35,304 nucleotides of DNA from Streptomycetaceae bacterium. Its GTDB lineage: Bacteria; Actinomycetota; Actinomycetes; Nanopelagicales; Nanopelagicaceae. The stretch spans positions 1 to 35,304 of the forward strand of contig QYPT01000032.1 in NCBI GenBank assembly GCA_007280125.1, given 5' to 3'. Within the stretch, counting starts at the first letter, position 1; each line of letters opens with the position of its first letter. Positions 1 through 10,064 of the stretch are shown here, piece after piece. A model generated the notes under the pieces. That model did not search any database, was not told the DNA's origin, and was given only the letters and a program-made list of their open reading frames with translations. Both the position numbers and the translations under genes were made by a program.

Positions 1-1860
1 ATATATAAAGAGACACCGGTCCGTGCCCTTTTCCTTGCGCCTAAAGCGCTGTGGAGTGCTCTGCCGATGTTGGGCCAATTACTCTTTGCGGTCTTCTTTA
101 TCATCATTCAATTTGGAGCAATGTTCTGGTTCCTAAGTCGCGGAGGAGTCGACACATATTTCCCTGACGATATTCGTACTCGCTTTACCGATGTGTGGGG
201 ACAGGACCATGTCCTTAATCGCATTCGCGAGAATTTGCTTTTCTTAGAGCGTCCCGAAGAAATTGAAAAACATGGCGGTTATGTTCCCGGTGGCATTTTG
301 CTTTGGGGGCCTCCAGGAACTGGCAAAACCTTGATGGCAGAATCAATGGCGGGCGAAACGGGAAAGCCCTTCGTCTTCGTAGATCCGGGTGCATTCACCA
401 ATATGTTCTTTGGTGTTGGCATTCTTAAAGTAAAATCTCTTTTCAGAAAACTTCGCAAACTTGCACTTCGTTATGGCGGGGTGGTCGTTTTCTTCGATGA
501 GGCGGATTCCTTGGGAAATCGCGGAAGTATTTCATCTGGTGGACAACAACGCAGCGATGGCGCAAAGATTCCGGCAGTATTTGGCGATTCGTGTCATGGC
601 GGTGCCTACTTATCTCCAGCTACCGCTTCTGTTCTAGTTCGTGAAAGTTTTGTAGTAGGAGGAGCTGCTGGCGGCGGTGGAGGCGGTGGCGGAATGGGAA
701 CGCTACAGGCGCTCTTAACCGAACTCTCTGGATTGAAAAAGCCACGCGGATTCTTTAACCGAATAGTTAGACGTACCCTAGGTATGCGTCCTAAGAATCC
801 TCCGAAGTATCGAATTTTAGTTGTGATGGCAACAAATATGCCCGAGGCGTTGGATGAAGCGCTATTGCGACCAGGTCGTATTGATCGCATGTATCGAGTG
901 GGTTATCCGAGCAAAGCTGGTCGCGTGCGGACCTATGAAGGTTACTTGGCGAAGGTTTCGCATTCTTTGTCTGCAGAGGAAATTGATAAGTTAGCAACTA
1001 TCACTCCATACGCCACTGGAGCAACGATTAAAGACACGATTAACGAAGCGTTGATTACGGCAATTCGCAATGGACGTACCTCCATAACGTGGCCAGATGT
1101 AATTAAGGCGAAACATCTTAAAGAGCTCGGACCTTCTGAAGATGTTGAATATATTGAGCGAGAGCGCCATGCAGTAGCTGTTCATGAGGCATGTCATGCA
1201 GTCATGGCTCATCGGGTGCGCCAACATATGGCAATAGATTTAGCAACTATCGAAAAAGGTTCTGACTATTTAGGAATGGTCGCAAGCATTCCGCCCGATG
1301 ATCAATTCACGCGTTGGCGCAGCGAGTACGAATCTGACATCTTGGTTTCGTTAGCCTCATTAGCAGGAGAGCGGATGTTCTTTGATGGTGATAATTCTTC
1401 TGGCGTATCAGGTGACCTAGAGAGCGCAACGACTATCGCAAGTTTGATGGAAGGCCATTGGGGAATGGGTTCAACGATTTCCTCACATGCTTCCAATCGT
1501 CGCTTTGAAGTGGGCGCACCTGGAGGAGGCAAAGGAAAGGATGATTCTGCGAAGGAAATCCGTCATGCACTTGGCGATCGCATCGAGGATAAACTTTCTG
1601 GTCTCTTGGCTAAGGCAGAGAAATTCCTTACCGAGAATCGAGCCGAAGTGCTCTCCTTGGCTCATGCCCTAGAAACCTATAAAACACTCTCGGGTGAGGA
1701 TGTCGCTGCAGTGATTGACGGCACACAAGGCTCGGTTGTCGATGGGCGCCCCTACAAAAATGTGGATTTCTTGGCAAAGATTGAGGAATACCACCAAGCA
1801 TCGTTGGTAGCTCATAGAAACCACGAAAAGCCTGAAATTCAATTACCACTCATTGATTGA
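1..1860 (+). CDS. FtsH-like membrane AAA+ zinc metalloprotease (5' end probably outside window)
   Basis: ATP-dependent membrane protease of the FtsH/M41 type, expected to unfold and degrade membrane or cytosolic proteins as a hexamer. Numbering from the ATG at 67: hydrophobic membrane segment about 4-24; Walker A GPPGTGKT 81-88; pore motif MFFGVG 113-118; Walker B VFFDEAD 141-147; arginine-finger region LLRPGRIDR near 266-274; zinc motif HEACH 373-377; probable third zinc ligand D450 in SGVSGDLESAT. The AAA core differs from classical FtsH. About 60 extra residues, with eight consecutive Gly at 202-209, follow Walker B, and a basic insert lies at about 224-248. No periplasmic domain is visible. 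The frame has no stop from base 1 to the ATG at 67, which has only a weak upstream GGAG, so the real start probably lies left of the window. The alternative is a 597-residue protein starting at 67. The protease family call is firm; the substrate is unknown. Confidence 0.85.
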   Translation: MYKETPVRALFLAPKALWSALPMLGQLLFAVFFIIIQFGAMFWFLSRGGVDTYFPDDIRTRFTDVWGQDHVLNRIRENLLFLERPEEIEKHGGYVPGGILLWGPPGTGKTLMAESMAGETGKPFVFVDPGAFTNMFFGVGILKVKSLFRKLRKLALRYGGVVVFFDEADSLGNRGSISSGGQQRSDGAKIPAVFGDSCHGGAYLSPATASVLVRESFVVGGAAGGGGGGGGMGTLQALLTELSGLKKPRGFFNRIVRRTLGMRPKNPPKYRILVVMATNMPEALDEALLRPGRIDRMYRVGYPSKAGRVRTYEGYLAKVSHSLSAEEIDKLATITPYATGATIKDTINEALITAIRNGRTSITWPDVIKAKHLKELGPSEDVEYIERERHAVAVHEACHAVMAHRVRQHMAIDLATIEKGSDYLGMVASIPPDDQFTRWRSEYESDILVSLASLAGERMFFDGDNSSGVSGDLESATTIASLMEGHWGMGSTISSHASNRRFEVGAPGGGKGKDDSAKEIRHALGDRIEDKLSGLLAKAEKFLTENRAEVLSLAHALETYKTLSGEDVAAVIDGTQGSVVDGRPYKNVDFLAKIEEYHQASLVAHRNHEKPEIQLPLID

Positions 1861-1872
1861 CTATCTCTCGGG

Positions 1873-1878
1873 TAGACT
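1873..1878 (+). promoter_or_regulatory. Possible -10 element (TAGACT) upstream of the DUF948-alaS run
   Basis: TAGACT fits the actinobacterial TAnnnT -10 pattern and lies in the 88-base gap between the FtsH-like gene and the DUF948 gene. It would give a leader of about 60 bases. No convincing -35 hexamer is seen at 17-18 bases. I see nothing else in this gap apart from the strong Shine-Dalgarno just before 1949. Confidence 0.25.
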
Positions 1879-1948
1879 GAGCACCGGACGACGTTGAACG
1901 CACGTGGGTCAATACAGACTCGGTTAACTCAATTGAGGAGGAAAGACA

Positions 1949-2311
1949 ATGGGTCCAGGTGGAATCGCGACAATTATCGCTGCAAGTTCACTGTTAGTAA
2001 TAGCTATAGCAATTAGTTATGCCGTTGTCCGATTTGGCAGATTGATTGATGAAGCTAAACTCTCTTTGAAAACTATGACCGATGATGCAAGTCCACTCAT
2101 TGAGGAAGTCACCACAACGGTGACCTTGGTAAATGGTCCTTTGCGCAGCCTCAATCGGATTACAAAAAATGCTGAAGAGGTAACCGCCAAGGCAACAGAT
2201 GTCGCATCTTCATTCTTGGATAAGGGCGGACCTGCAGTTAAGGCACTAGGAATGATCCTTAGCGCTGCACAAATGAAGAAGTCCCATTCTCGCAAGAAAA
2301 GGGCTGAGTGA
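1949..2311 (+). CDS. Small single-pass membrane protein, DUF948-like
   Basis: A 120-residue protein of unknown function. An N-terminal membrane helix at about residues 5-27 is followed by a long amphipathic, coiled-coil-like region (about 30-110) and a basic tail (KKSHSRKKRAE). This is the layout of DUF948 proteins, which are often found directly upstream of alaS in actinobacteria. The start is well supported by a strong Shine-Dalgarno, GAGGAGG at 1935-1941, seven bases before the ATG. alaS begins nine bases after the stop, so the two are probably co-transcribed. The topology suggests a membrane-anchored cytoplasmic coil; no enzymatic motif is visible and no specific role can be assigned. Confidence 0.8.
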   Translation: MGPGGIATIIAASSLLVIAIAISYAVVRFGRLIDEAKLSLKTMTDDASPLIEEVTTTVTLVNGPLRSLNRITKNAEEVTAKATDVASSFLDKGGPAVKALGMILSAAQMKKSHSRKKRAE

Positions 2312-2320
2312 CTCGAGCTC

Positions 2321-4996
2321 GTGGATTCTGCTGAGGTACGTTCACGCTGGCTTCATTTCTTTGAGTCAGGTAACCATCAAGGTTTAAACCACACGGTGGT
2401 TCCCTCGGCTTCGTTGATTGCAGATGACCCAAATCTTTTGCTAGTAAATGCAGGAATGGTTCCTTTCAAACCGTTTTTTCTTGGGGAAGAGAAGCCTCCT
2501 TATAAGCGAGCTACCTCAGTACAAAAATGCGTTCGTACACTTGACATTGACGAAGTGGGTAAAACGACGCGACATGCCTCATTTTTCCAAATGTGTGGAA
2601 ACTTTTCATTCGGCGATTATTTCAAAGAAGGCGCAATTGCTCTGGCTTGGGAGTTGCTGACTCGGCCAATCAATGATGGTGGATATGGATTTCCTGAAGA
2701 GCGCCTTTGGGTAACTGTTTATCTCGATGATGATGAAGCAGCCGACATTTGGCACCATAAAATGGGAGTGCCGCGAGAGCGCATTCAACGTCGAGGTATG
2801 GCCGATAACTTCTGGTCGATGGGAGTTCCTGGACCATGCGGGCCGTGTTCTGAAATTTATTACGATCGCGGACCAGCCTATGGAATCGAAGGCGGACCAA
2901 TTGCCGATGAAAATCGGTACATGGAAGTCTGGAACTTAGTTTTTATGCAAAATGAACGCGGCGCCGGCGGAGGAAAAGATGATTTTCCTATTTTGGGAGA
3001 GTTGCCTGCCAAGAGTATTGATACAGGCCTTGGACTAGAACGCACAGCTGCTCTACTGCAAGGCGTAGAAAACATTTATGAAATCGATACAACAAAACAG
3101 ATTCTTGATCGAGCCTCCCATCTAACGGGAGTTGTTTACGGCAAAGAGTTGAAATCTGATATTTCACTGCGCGTTATTGCAGATCATGCACGTACTACCG
3201 CAATGCTCATCGGAGATGGCGTGACGCCAGGTAATGAAGGTCGCGGCTATGTGCTGCGGAGAATGATGCGACGCACAATTCGAAATATGCGAATTCTCGG
3301 TTCTCACGAGCCAATTATGTCCGAGCTCGTGAGTGCATCGATAAGTGCAATGAGCCCGCAGTACCCAGAATTGCTTACGGAAAAGGCTCGAATTCTTAGT
3401 GTCAGCGTTTCCGAGGAAGAAACTTTCTTGCAAACCCTCAAGAGCGGTACCCAAATTTTTGATATGGCAAGTGCGCAAGTAAAGAAGTCCAAAGGAAAGG
3501 CTCTATCAGGCGAAGAAGCTTTTAAACTTCACGATACATACGGGTTTCCTTTTGATTTAACGTTAGAGATGGCCCAAGAAGAAGGTCTAGAAGTAGATGC
3601 AGATGGCTTTAGGCGTCTCATGAAAGAACAACGAGATAGAGCTAAAGCCGATGCGAGAGCGAAGAAAAGCGGTCATACCGATCTCACTGAGTACAGAAAA
3701 ATTGCCGATGGTTTTGGTCGTACTGAATTTATTGGATACGAGCATCTGACTTCCGAATCCATCGTGAGCGCAATCTTGGTCGATGGAATCGGCGCCACTC
3801 ACGCAATGGCTGGTGATGATGTTGAGATTGTTCTTGACCGAACTCCTTTCTATGCCGAAGGCGGCGGTCAACTGGCTGACGGTGGAACTATTACTTTGGC
3901 AAGTGGAGCGGTCATTGAAATTGAAGATGTACAAGTTCCTGTGCCAGGCGTACTCATTCACCGAGGTCGTGTAATCAGCGGCGGAGTGGAGATTGGCAAT
4001 CATGGCTTGGCAGCTATCGATAAAGAGCGTCGTCAAGCAATTTCTAGAGCGCACACTGCAACACATATGGTGCATAAAGCATTTAGAGAAGTTCTGGGTG
4101 AAACTGCCACGCAGGCAGGATCTGAAAACGCTCCTGGGCGATTTAGATTTGATTTCCCAGCCACGGGAGCGGTCTCTCAGTCAGCTATGAATGAAGTCGA
4201 ATCGCGTGTAAATACCTTGCTCTTAGAAAACTGGGAGATTACCGCTGAAGTCATGAGTCAAGACGCCGCCAAAAAGATGGGTGCGATGGCGCTCTTTGGC
4301 GAGAAATACGGAGAGCGTGTACGCGTTGTCAGTGTTGGAGATTGGGCTCGCGAACTTTGTGGCGGAACGCACGTAACTCGGGCGGGCCAGTTGGGCGTTG
4401 TAAAACTTTTGAGTGAGTCTTCTATTGGAGCAGGCGTACGTCGCGTTGAAGCCCTAGTGGGCGTGGATGCATATCAATTCTTAGCGCGAGAGCATGTAAT
4501 ACTTGATTCGCTCACTCAAATTATTAAGGGTCCCCGTGTTGAGGAATTGCCTGAGCGGATTTCTGATTTGATCTCCAAGATGAAAGAGATTGAGAAGGAG
4601 CTTGCGGGAGTACGTTCTGAACAAGCACTTGGCCAAGTCTCGGCTATCGCAAAATCTGCACAAGTAATAAGTGGCATCACTGTTGTAGCCTCCGTGCTTG
4701 CAGATGGCATTAGTGGCGACGATTTGCGATTGATCGCTTTGGACTTGCGTAACCGTTCTGCCAATTCTGTTGTAGCGCTAATTAGCTCTAACGGTGGAAA
4801 ACCAATTTTAGTAGTTGCTTGTAGCGAAGATGCGCGCGCTCAAGGATTGAAAGCTGGTGCACTAGTTAAGATTGGATCAATCGTTCTTGGCGGTGGCGGT
4901 GGCGGAAAAGATGATTTTGCCCAAGGCGGGGGAGTTAATAGTTCACAGGCCCAAGCTTCACTGACTGCGATCGTTGCTGCAATATCAGGTCAGTAA
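2321..4996 (+). CDS. alaS: Alanine--tRNA ligase
   Basis: Charges tRNA-Ala with alanine in the cytoplasm and edits mischarged tRNA. The 891-residue length matches full bacterial AlaS. The N-terminal class II catalytic core opens with [13 protein letters not shown] and contains [18 protein letters not shown] and the [10 protein letters not shown] motif. The editing domain carries the metal-binding set HTATH (H578, H582) and CGGTH (C680, H684). The C-Ala domain ends with the glycine-rich [15 protein letters not shown] segment. Translation starts with GTG, in line with the family N-terminus. ruvX follows after two bases. No irregularity was seen. Confidence 0.98.
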   Translation: MDSAEVRSRWLHFFESGNHQGLNHTVVPSASLIADDPNLLLVNAGMVPFKPFFLGEEKPPYKRATSVQKCVRTLDIDEVGKTTRHASFFQMCGNFSFGDYFKEGAIALAWELLTRPINDGGYGFPEERLWVTVYLDDDEAADIWHHKMGVPRERIQRRGMADNFWSMGVPGPCGPCSEIYYDRGPAYGIEGGPIADENRYMEVWNLVFMQNERGAGGGKDDFPILGELPAKSIDTGLGLERTAALLQGVENIYEIDTTKQILDRASHLTGVVYGKELKSDISLRVIADHARTTAMLIGDGVTPGNEGRGYVLRRMMRRTIRNMRILGSHEPIMSELVSASISAMSPQYPELLTEKARILSVSVSEEETFLQTLKSGTQIFDMASAQVKKSKGKALSGEEAFKLHDTYGFPFDLTLEMAQEEGLEVDADGFRRLMKEQRDRAKADARAKKSGHTDLTEYRKIADGFGRTEFIGYEHLTSESIVSAILVDGIGATHAMAGDDVEIVLDRTPFYAEGGGQLADGGTITLASGAVIEIEDVQVPVPGVLIHRGRVISGGVEIGNHGLAAIDKERRQAISRAHTATHMVHKAFREVLGETATQAGSENAPGRFRFDFPATGAVSQSAMNEVESRVNTLLLENWEITAEVMSQDAAKKMGAMALFGEKYGERVRVVSVGDWARELCGGTHVTRAGQLGVVKLLSESSIGAGVRRVEALVGVDAYQFLAREHVILDSLTQIIKGPRVEELPERISDLISKMKEIEKELAGVRSEQALGQVSAIAKSAQVISGITVVASVLADGISGDDLRLIALDLRNRSANSVVALISSNGGKPILVVACSEDARAQGLKAGALVKIGSIVLGGGGGGKDDFAQGGGVNSSQAQASLTAIVAAISGQ

Positions 4997-4998
4997 CA

Positions 4999-5424
4999 AT
5001 GCTCAAGGGACGAAGGATGGCCTTTGATTATGGTGATGCACGAATTGGAATTGCTATAAGCGATATGGATGGCTTGCTCGCAGTTCCATTGGCCACCGTG
5101 AAGAACGTCTTAGAAACTCGGGAGAACGAATTACGAGCGCTAGTTGCTGAGTATTCACCTATCCATTTATATGTTGGGCGCCCGCTACATTTATCCGGCA
5201 AAGAGGGGGAGTCCAGCGCGAAGGCGCAAGCATTCTCAGAGTTGTTAAAGGATATTACGGGAATTCCTGTATCCCTTATAGACGAGCGATTATCTACAGT
5301 CTCTGCCGCTCGAGCGCTCAAAGAAGCAGGCAGAACTGCAAAACAAGCGCGCAAAGTTATTGATGAAGCGGCGGCGGTCGAAATACTTGAGATGGCCCTT
5401 AACGCAGAAAAGGCTAAACGATGA
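4999..5424 (+). CDS. ruvX: Putative pre-16S rRNA nuclease RuvX/YqgF
   Basis: A 141-residue RNase H-fold protein implicated in trimming the 5' end of 16S rRNA. Visible family motifs are FDYGDARIGIA near the N-terminus, the YVGRPLHLSG segment, the DERLSTV motif, and a C-terminal aspartate in IDEAAAVEIL. These carry the acidic metal-binding residues expected of the fold. The gene lies two bases after alaS and shares an ATGA overlap (5421-5424) with mltG. The alaS-ruvX-mltG-aroE order is standard in actinobacteria and argues for one transcript. Confidence 0.95.
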   Translation: MLKGRRMAFDYGDARIGIAISDMDGLLAVPLATVKNVLETRENELRALVAEYSPIHLYVGRPLHLSGKEGESSAKAQAFSELLKDITGIPVSLIDERLSTVSAARALKEAGRTAKQARKVIDEAAAVEILEMALNAEKAKR

Positions 5425-6446
5425 ACCGCCAATCGCTGCTTCGAATTTTCGCAGGTCTAGCCTTTGTTGGGGTTCTTACAGGGTCACTTTTTCTCATTCG
5501 CACACATGGTTCAGGTTCACCCGATTTCGCCGAAACTACCTCAGGACAGAGCGTTGATATCGAAATTCCCGAAGGGGCAACGGGTTCGGATATTGCAAAA
5601 ATTCTCGTCGATGCGGGAGTAGTGAAATCTAATTCCGCATTCTTTCAAGTGGCGGTAGGCAATAGCGATTCATCACGAATTGCACCTGGCTCTCACCGCA
5701 TTGATCTGCATATTTCGGCTCAGAGCGCACTTACGCAGTTGCTTGATAGCAAGCGAATCTCCAATCTCATCAAGGTGCCTGAAGGTGCCTGGACCTCTGA
5801 AGTCGTAGAGCTTCTCGCCAAAAGTGGGTTTAAGAAGAACGAGTTGCTAGATGCTTTACACACAATGACCTTGCCTACTGATTTCCCTTCGAGTGAGGGG
5901 ATTTTCTTCCCAGCTCAATATAGTTTTGCTAAGAACACGAGCGCAGCACAAGCGATTGAAGTAATGGTTCGACGCTTTGAATCCGAGGCAGTACGCGCTG
6001 GCCTTACCTCTGCAACAGATGGTTTTTCACCATTGCAACTCTTGACTATTGCATCGATCATCCAAGCAGAAGGAGATGCAGGAGATTTTTCCAAGATTTC
6101 CCGCGTTATACGAAATCGCCTCACCATAGGAATGCAATTGCAAATGGATACAACCGTCCATTACGTCCTTAAGACACGCGGTCAAGTCTTCCTTAGTTCA
6201 CAGTCAACTCAAGTTTCCTCACCTTACAATACTTATAGAAATTACGGATTGCCTCCTGGGCCAATTGGTAATCCAGGGAGAGCCGCCATGAATGCCGCTC
6301 TCGCACCTGATAGTGGAGACTGGTTGTATTTCATAACAGTAAAACCAGGCGATACGCGATTTACAAAATCTGACTCACAGTTCTTAACATGGAAACAAGA
6401 ATATGAGAAGAACTTACGTGCTGGACTATTTGGAAGTAAGAAATGA
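5421..6446 (+). CDS. mltG: Endolytic murein transglycosylase MltG (YceG-like)
   Basis: Inner-membrane lytic transglycosylase that cleaves nascent glycan strands and so limits peptidoglycan chain length. The 341-residue protein has one N-terminal membrane helix at about 8-26, two LysM-like subdomains (about 45-68 and 116-137), and a catalytic domain with the expected glutamate, E217, in ASIIQAEGDAG. The conserved motif GLPPGPIGNPG follows, then the end of the domain near WLYFITV. It overlaps ruvX upstream and aroE downstream by ATGA junctions, so translation is probably coupled through the three genes. Confidence 0.95.
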   Translation: MNRQSLLRIFAGLAFVGVLTGSLFLIRTHGSGSPDFAETTSGQSVDIEIPEGATGSDIAKILVDAGVVKSNSAFFQVAVGNSDSSRIAPGSHRIDLHISAQSALTQLLDSKRISNLIKVPEGAWTSEVVELLAKSGFKKNELLDALHTMTLPTDFPSSEGIFFPAQYSFAKNTSAAQAIEVMVRRFESEAVRAGLTSATDGFSPLQLLTIASIIQAEGDAGDFSKISRVIRNRLTIGMQLQMDTTVHYVLKTRGQVFLSSQSTQVSSPYNTYRNYGLPPGPIGNPGRAAMNAALAPDSGDWLYFITVKPGDTRFTKSDSQFLTWKQEYEKNLRAGLFGSKK

Positions 6447-7249
6447 TACGCGCTGCTGTTTTGGGTTCTCCGATTGCTCATTCGCTGTCCCCTGCATTGC
6501 ATATGGCGGCTTATAACCACTTGGGGATCGCCGGTGAATATACGGCTATTGAAGTTCTGCCAGCAGACGTGAAAGACTTCATTGACTCTCGCGATGAATC
6601 CTGGACCGGCTTCTCCTTGACGATGCCATTGAAAGAGTCAGTCTTGGCTATTGCCGACGTTATTGATCCTTTAGTTATACAGGTGGCGTGCGCAAATACT
6701 TTGATTAGAAGAGAAGACACATGGAGCGCTTATTCAACTGATGTGAGCGGGTTTCGACATTCGATCCTTAATAAAGGCGCAGCAACCTACAACTCTGTAA
6801 CCATTATTGGCTCTGGCGCAACCGCCCGCGCGGCAGCTGCCGCAGTAGATGAAATAGGAAGAGTCATCCACGTAGTTCATCGGAATCCCGATCGATGCCA
6901 AGCTATGAAGAACGCCGCCCCAAAGAGTGAGATCATTTTTCATCCGTGGGAAAGCGCCTTACCGATGGCCGACATCACGATTAACACAACTCCCTCAGGT
7001 GCTGCAGATGTTTTTCTTCACACGTTATCGAGCAAAGTTCATGGGATCTTTTTTGAGGCGTTATATAAACCCTGGCCGACGGCGCTTTTGGCACGATGGC
7101 GTTCTCTTGGTGGCGAATCGATCGATGGCTTAGATTTATTGGTTCATCAAGGGATAGATCAGATTTCGCTTATGACCGGGATAGAGTGCGATCATCAAGA
7201 ATTTGCTCAGCTATTGCGTAAAATTGGATTGGCGCAGTTAAATATCTAA
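6443..7249 (+). CDS. aroE: Shikimate dehydrogenase (NADP+)
   Basis: Reduces 3-dehydroshikimate to shikimate in the chorismate pathway. The 268-residue protein opens with the substrate-binding motif LGSPIAHSLSPALH. The catalytic Lys is in TMPLKESV and the conserved Asp is in YSTDVSGF, where most homologues have NTD. The nucleotide-binding glycine loop is GSGATARAAAAA, and the C-terminus has GLDLLVHQGIDQ. The gene starts on an ATGA overlap with mltG. A 63-base gap separates it from aroC, the only sizeable break in the aro block. Confidence 0.95.
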   Translation: MIRAAVLGSPIAHSLSPALHMAAYNHLGIAGEYTAIEVLPADVKDFIDSRDESWTGFSLTMPLKESVLAIADVIDPLVIQVACANTLIRREDTWSAYSTDVSGFRHSILNKGAATYNSVTIIGSGATARAAAAAVDEIGRVIHVVHRNPDRCQAMKNAAPKSEIIFHPWESALPMADITINTTPSGAADVFLHTLSSKVHGIFFEALYKPWPTALLARWRSLGGESIDGLDLLVHQGIDQISLMTGIECDHQEFAQLLRKIGLAQLNI

Positions 7250-7300
7250 ATTTCTGGGCGTGATAGTCGTTAATCCGAACGGGATATGCGCTCTTTCTGA

Positions 7301-7306
7301 CAGAAT
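7301..7306 (+). promoter_or_regulatory. Possible -10 element (CAGAAT) for leaderless aroC
   Basis: CAGAAT ends exactly six bases before the aroC ATG, and no Shine-Dalgarno is present. The 6-base spacing recurs at several other genes in this window. The hexamer itself is a weaker match to TAnnnT and no clear -35 was found. Confidence 0.25.
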
Positions 7307-7312
7307 ACGACA

Positions 7313-8494
7313 ATGCGTTGGTTAACTGCAGGCGAATCTCATGGGCAAGCCCTTTCGGCGATCATTGAAGGATTGCCTGCGGGAGTGCGCGTAAATTCTG
7401 GCGATATTGATTTTCATTTAGCACGCCGCAGATTAGGTGCTGGCCGTGGAGCAAGGCAAAGTTTTGAAGCAGATAAAATCACAATTTTAGGTGGAGTCCG
7501 CTTAGGAGTTACGCAAGGTGGCCCCATCGCGATTCAAGTTGGAAATTCTGAATGGCCAAAATGGGAGAAGGTAATGTCAGCTGACCCATTGCCTGAGGGC
7601 GAATTGGATGGTTTGGCTCGCAACGCCCCTTTAACGCGACCTCGTCCTGGACATGCAGATTTAGCGGGGATGCAAAAGTATGACTTTGATGATGCGCGAC
7701 CAATTCTTGAAAGAGCAAGCGCTAGAGAAACTGCAGCACGAGTTGCTTTAGGCGCCATTGCTCGTGCGTTTTTAGAACAAAGCGTTGGTATAACGATTCT
7801 TAGTCATGTGCTCTCAATTGGTTCGGTGCGCGTAAAGGACGATATGACGCTACCGACACGCGATGATTTGGATCGAGTAGATGCTGATCCGATGCGCTGT
7901 TCGGATCCAGTGACGAGTGCTGCAATGCTTGCAGAAATTGACAGTGCTCATCGTGATGGAGATACCTTGGGGGGAGTGGTCGAAGTTTTAGCCTTTGATT
8001 TACCACCAGGACTTGGATCGCATGTTCATTGGGACCGACGTCTAGATGCGCGCCTAGCTGGTGCCATGATGGGTATTCAAGCAATAAAAGGTGTAGAAGT
8101 TGGCGACGGTTTTGCTTCAGCGGCTCGTCGAGGATCTATTGCACACGATGAGATTGAGCATGGAGCCGATGGTTCTTTGCAGCGCAGAACTGATCGCGCG
8201 GGCGGTACTGAAGGTGGCATGAGCAACGGTGAAATTTTGCGAGTAAGAGCCGCGATGAAACCTATTTCTACCATTCCTAAGGCTCTAGATACCGTAGATG
8301 TTGCAACAGGTTTGCCTGCTAAAGCAATTAACCAACGTTCTGATGTGTGCGCGGTGCCTGCGGCTGGAGTAGTCGCCGAAGCGATGATGGCTTTAGTTTT
8401 AGCAGAAGCAGTTCTTGAAAAATTCGGCGGAGATAGTGTTGGTGAGACTCGTCGTAATTTTGAATCGTACATGGCCAACTTGCGTTTTAAGTAA
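7313..8494 (+). CDS. aroC: Chorismate synthase
   Basis: Last step of the shikimate pathway: converts 5-enolpyruvylshikimate-3-phosphate to chorismate using reduced FMN. At 393 residues it has full family length. Signature motifs are [14 protein letters not shown] at the N-terminus, RPGHADLAG, and the [13 protein letters not shown] segment. The C-terminus carries the basic and FMN-contacting region around [14 protein letters not shown]. The start lacks a Shine-Dalgarno and may be leaderless. aroK follows after five bases. Confidence 0.97.
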   Translation: MRWLTAGESHGQALSAIIEGLPAGVRVNSGDIDFHLARRRLGAGRGARQSFEADKITILGGVRLGVTQGGPIAIQVGNSEWPKWEKVMSADPLPEGELDGLARNAPLTRPRPGHADLAGMQKYDFDDARPILERASARETAARVALGAIARAFLEQSVGITILSHVLSIGSVRVKDDMTLPTRDDLDRVDADPMRCSDPVTSAAMLAEIDSAHRDGDTLGGVVEVLAFDLPPGLGSHVHWDRRLDARLAGAMMGIQAIKGVEVGDGFASAARRGSIAHDEIEHGADGSLQRRTDRAGGTEGGMSNGEILRVRAAMKPISTIPKALDTVDVATGLPAKAINQRSDVCAVPAAGVVAEAMMALVLAEAVLEKFGGDSVGETRRNFESYMANLRFK

Positions 8495-8499
8495 ATTAA

Positions 8500-9012
8500 A
8501 TGACGCCTTCCATTATTCTGATTGGCCCACCTGGCTCTGGTAAAAGTAGCGTCGGAAATGCTCTTGCTAAGAGTATGCATGTTGATTTTGCGGATACGGA
8601 TTCACTCATTGAAAAAGATCTAGGAAAGAGCGTTTCGCAGATTTTTGTTGATGACGGAGAACCATTCTTTCGGACCAATGAAGAACGTATCTGCTGCGCA
8701 GCAATTGAAACTCTCTCTGGCGTACTTTCCCTCGGTGGGGGTTCTGTTATATCTCAAGCCGTGCGAGATGCGTTGAAGAAGTCGGGGGCAGCGATCGTCT
8801 TCTTAGACGTTTCACTAGCCGTTGCTGCGCCACGAGTGGGATTCAATCGTGATAGGCCGCTCCTACTCAATAATCCGCGTCAACAATGGCAGACTTTGAT
8901 GGAAGCGCGACGTCCGATTTACGAATCTGTGGCAACGATTCATATAGAGGTAGCAGATGACTCCATCACAGACATCGTGAAGGAAATCCTTTCGAAAGTT
9001 GTGAATGTATGA
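8500..9012 (+). CDS. aroK: Shikimate kinase
   Basis: Phosphorylates shikimate at the 3-hydroxyl with ATP. The 170-residue protein has the P-loop GPPGSGKSS at about 8-16, the DTDSLIE shikimate-binding Asp motif, FRTNEE with the substrate Arg, the LGGGS glycine triplet, and a lid region with NRDRPLL. It ends in an ATGA overlap with aroB (9009-9012), the usual actinobacterial aroK-aroB pairing. Confidence 0.96.
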   Translation: MTPSIILIGPPGSGKSSVGNALAKSMHVDFADTDSLIEKDLGKSVSQIFVDDGEPFFRTNEERICCAAIETLSGVLSLGGGSVISQAVRDALKKSGAAIVFLDVSLAVAAPRVGFNRDRPLLLNNPRQQWQTLMEARRPIYESVATIHIEVADDSITDIVKEILSKVVNV

Positions 9013-10064
9013 GCACTATTTCCGTCAATGCCGAGAAGAAGTATGAAGTATTAGTTGACTGCAATTGGCGTGAAGCCCTGGAAGAAATCGCACAATCACG
9101 AACTCGCGTTGGAATAGTCGTCTCTGCCTCCTTACGCGAGCGACTAGGTGATATCTCTCTTGGAGATTGCGACGTTCACCTTTTCGAAGTCATTGATGGT
9201 GAAGGATCAAAGAGCGCAGAGAACGTGCAGTTGATGTGGGATTGGCTAGGCGCGGGTGGCTTTACTAGAAATGATGTACTCGTTGCAGTTGGAGGCGGTG
9301 CTACGACAGATGTTGCAGGTTTCGCTGCAGCGACGTGGTTACGAGGGATAGATTGGATCGCTGTTCCGACTACTCTGGCTGGAATGGTTGACGCTTCGGT
9401 TGGCGGCAAAACTGGTATGAATTCTAGTTTCGGTAAGAACCTAATTGGTGCTTTCCATTCACCTTCGGCGGTGCTCATTGATTGCGAATGGCTGAGCACG
9501 CTCTCTGATCGTGACTTTTCAGCTGGAATGGCCGAAGTAGTTAAATGTGGATTTATCGCCGACCCAAAGATCCTAGATATTGTGGAGAACAATTCTTTGG
9601 CGGAGATTCGGTCAAGTCGTGCTTTAACGACTGAGCTCATCGAACGTTCTGTTCGCGTCAAAGCCTCAGTTGTTTCAGAAGATTTCAAGGAAAGCTTTGC
9701 TCGAGAGATTTTGAATTATGGCCATACCTTGGGTCACGCCGTTGAACTCCATAGTAATTACTCATTACGCCACGGTGAAGCGGTGTCGATAGGCATGGTC
9801 TTTGCAGCAGAGTTGGCGGGCGCTACCGGCCACTTGTCGGATGAAATTGTGGCCCGCCACAGAAGCATCCTGGCCAGTCTGAATTTGCCGATCTCTTACG
9901 CGCGCGATGCGTGGGCACAGTTGTTGCCGTTGCTCTATTTAGATAAGAAATCACGAGGTCGTCAGCTTCGTTTCGTAGGAATTTCGGATATCGGAAAGAC
10001 ATTTCGCGTAGAAGAGGTATCAACTCAGGAGTTAACGCAAACGTATGAGAGGATTTCGGAATGA
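9009..10064 (+). CDS. aroB: 3-dehydroquinate synthase
   Basis: Converts DAHP to 3-dehydroquinate, using NAD+ catalytically and a divalent metal. The 351-residue protein shows the glycine-rich NAD motif VGGGATTDVAGF, the PTTLAGMVDASVGGKTG block, and metal-binding residues in AEVVKCGFI, the NYGHTLGHA histidines and HGEAVSIGM. It is joined to aroK and aroQ by ATGA overlaps on both sides. Confidence 0.97.
   Translation: MSTISVNAEKKYEVLVDCNWREALEEIAQSRTRVGIVVSASLRERLGDISLGDCDVHLFEVIDGEGSKSAENVQLMWDWLGAGGFTRNDVLVAVGGGATTDVAGFAAATWLRGIDWIAVPTTLAGMVDASVGGKTGMNSSFGKNLIGAFHSPSAVLIDCEWLSTLSDRDFSAGMAEVVKCGFIADPKILDIVENNSLAEIRSSRALTTELIERSVRVKASVVSEDFKESFAREILNYGHTLGHAVELHSNYSLRHGEAVSIGMVFAAELAGATGHLSDEIVARHRSILASLNLPISYARDAWAQLLPLLYLDKKSRGRQLRFVGISDIGKTFRVEEVSTQELTQTYERISE

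Noticed and set aside
606-890. Minus-strand frame with a polyproline run opposite the FtsH-like gene
   Set aside because: It is the antisense image of the polyglycine codons. It has no ribosome binding site or family resemblance, and the plus-strand frame carries conserved AAA motifs through the same bases.
1861-1948. tRNA or small RNA in the gap before the DUF948 gene
   Set aside because: No cloverleaf, stable hairpin or T-run could be found in these 88 bases; only a possible -10 and a Shine-Dalgarno.
3587-4075. 162-codon open frame on the minus strand inside alaS
   Set aside because: The plus strand encodes the AlaS linker and editing-domain region here. The minus frame shows no domain, start signal or plausible composition.
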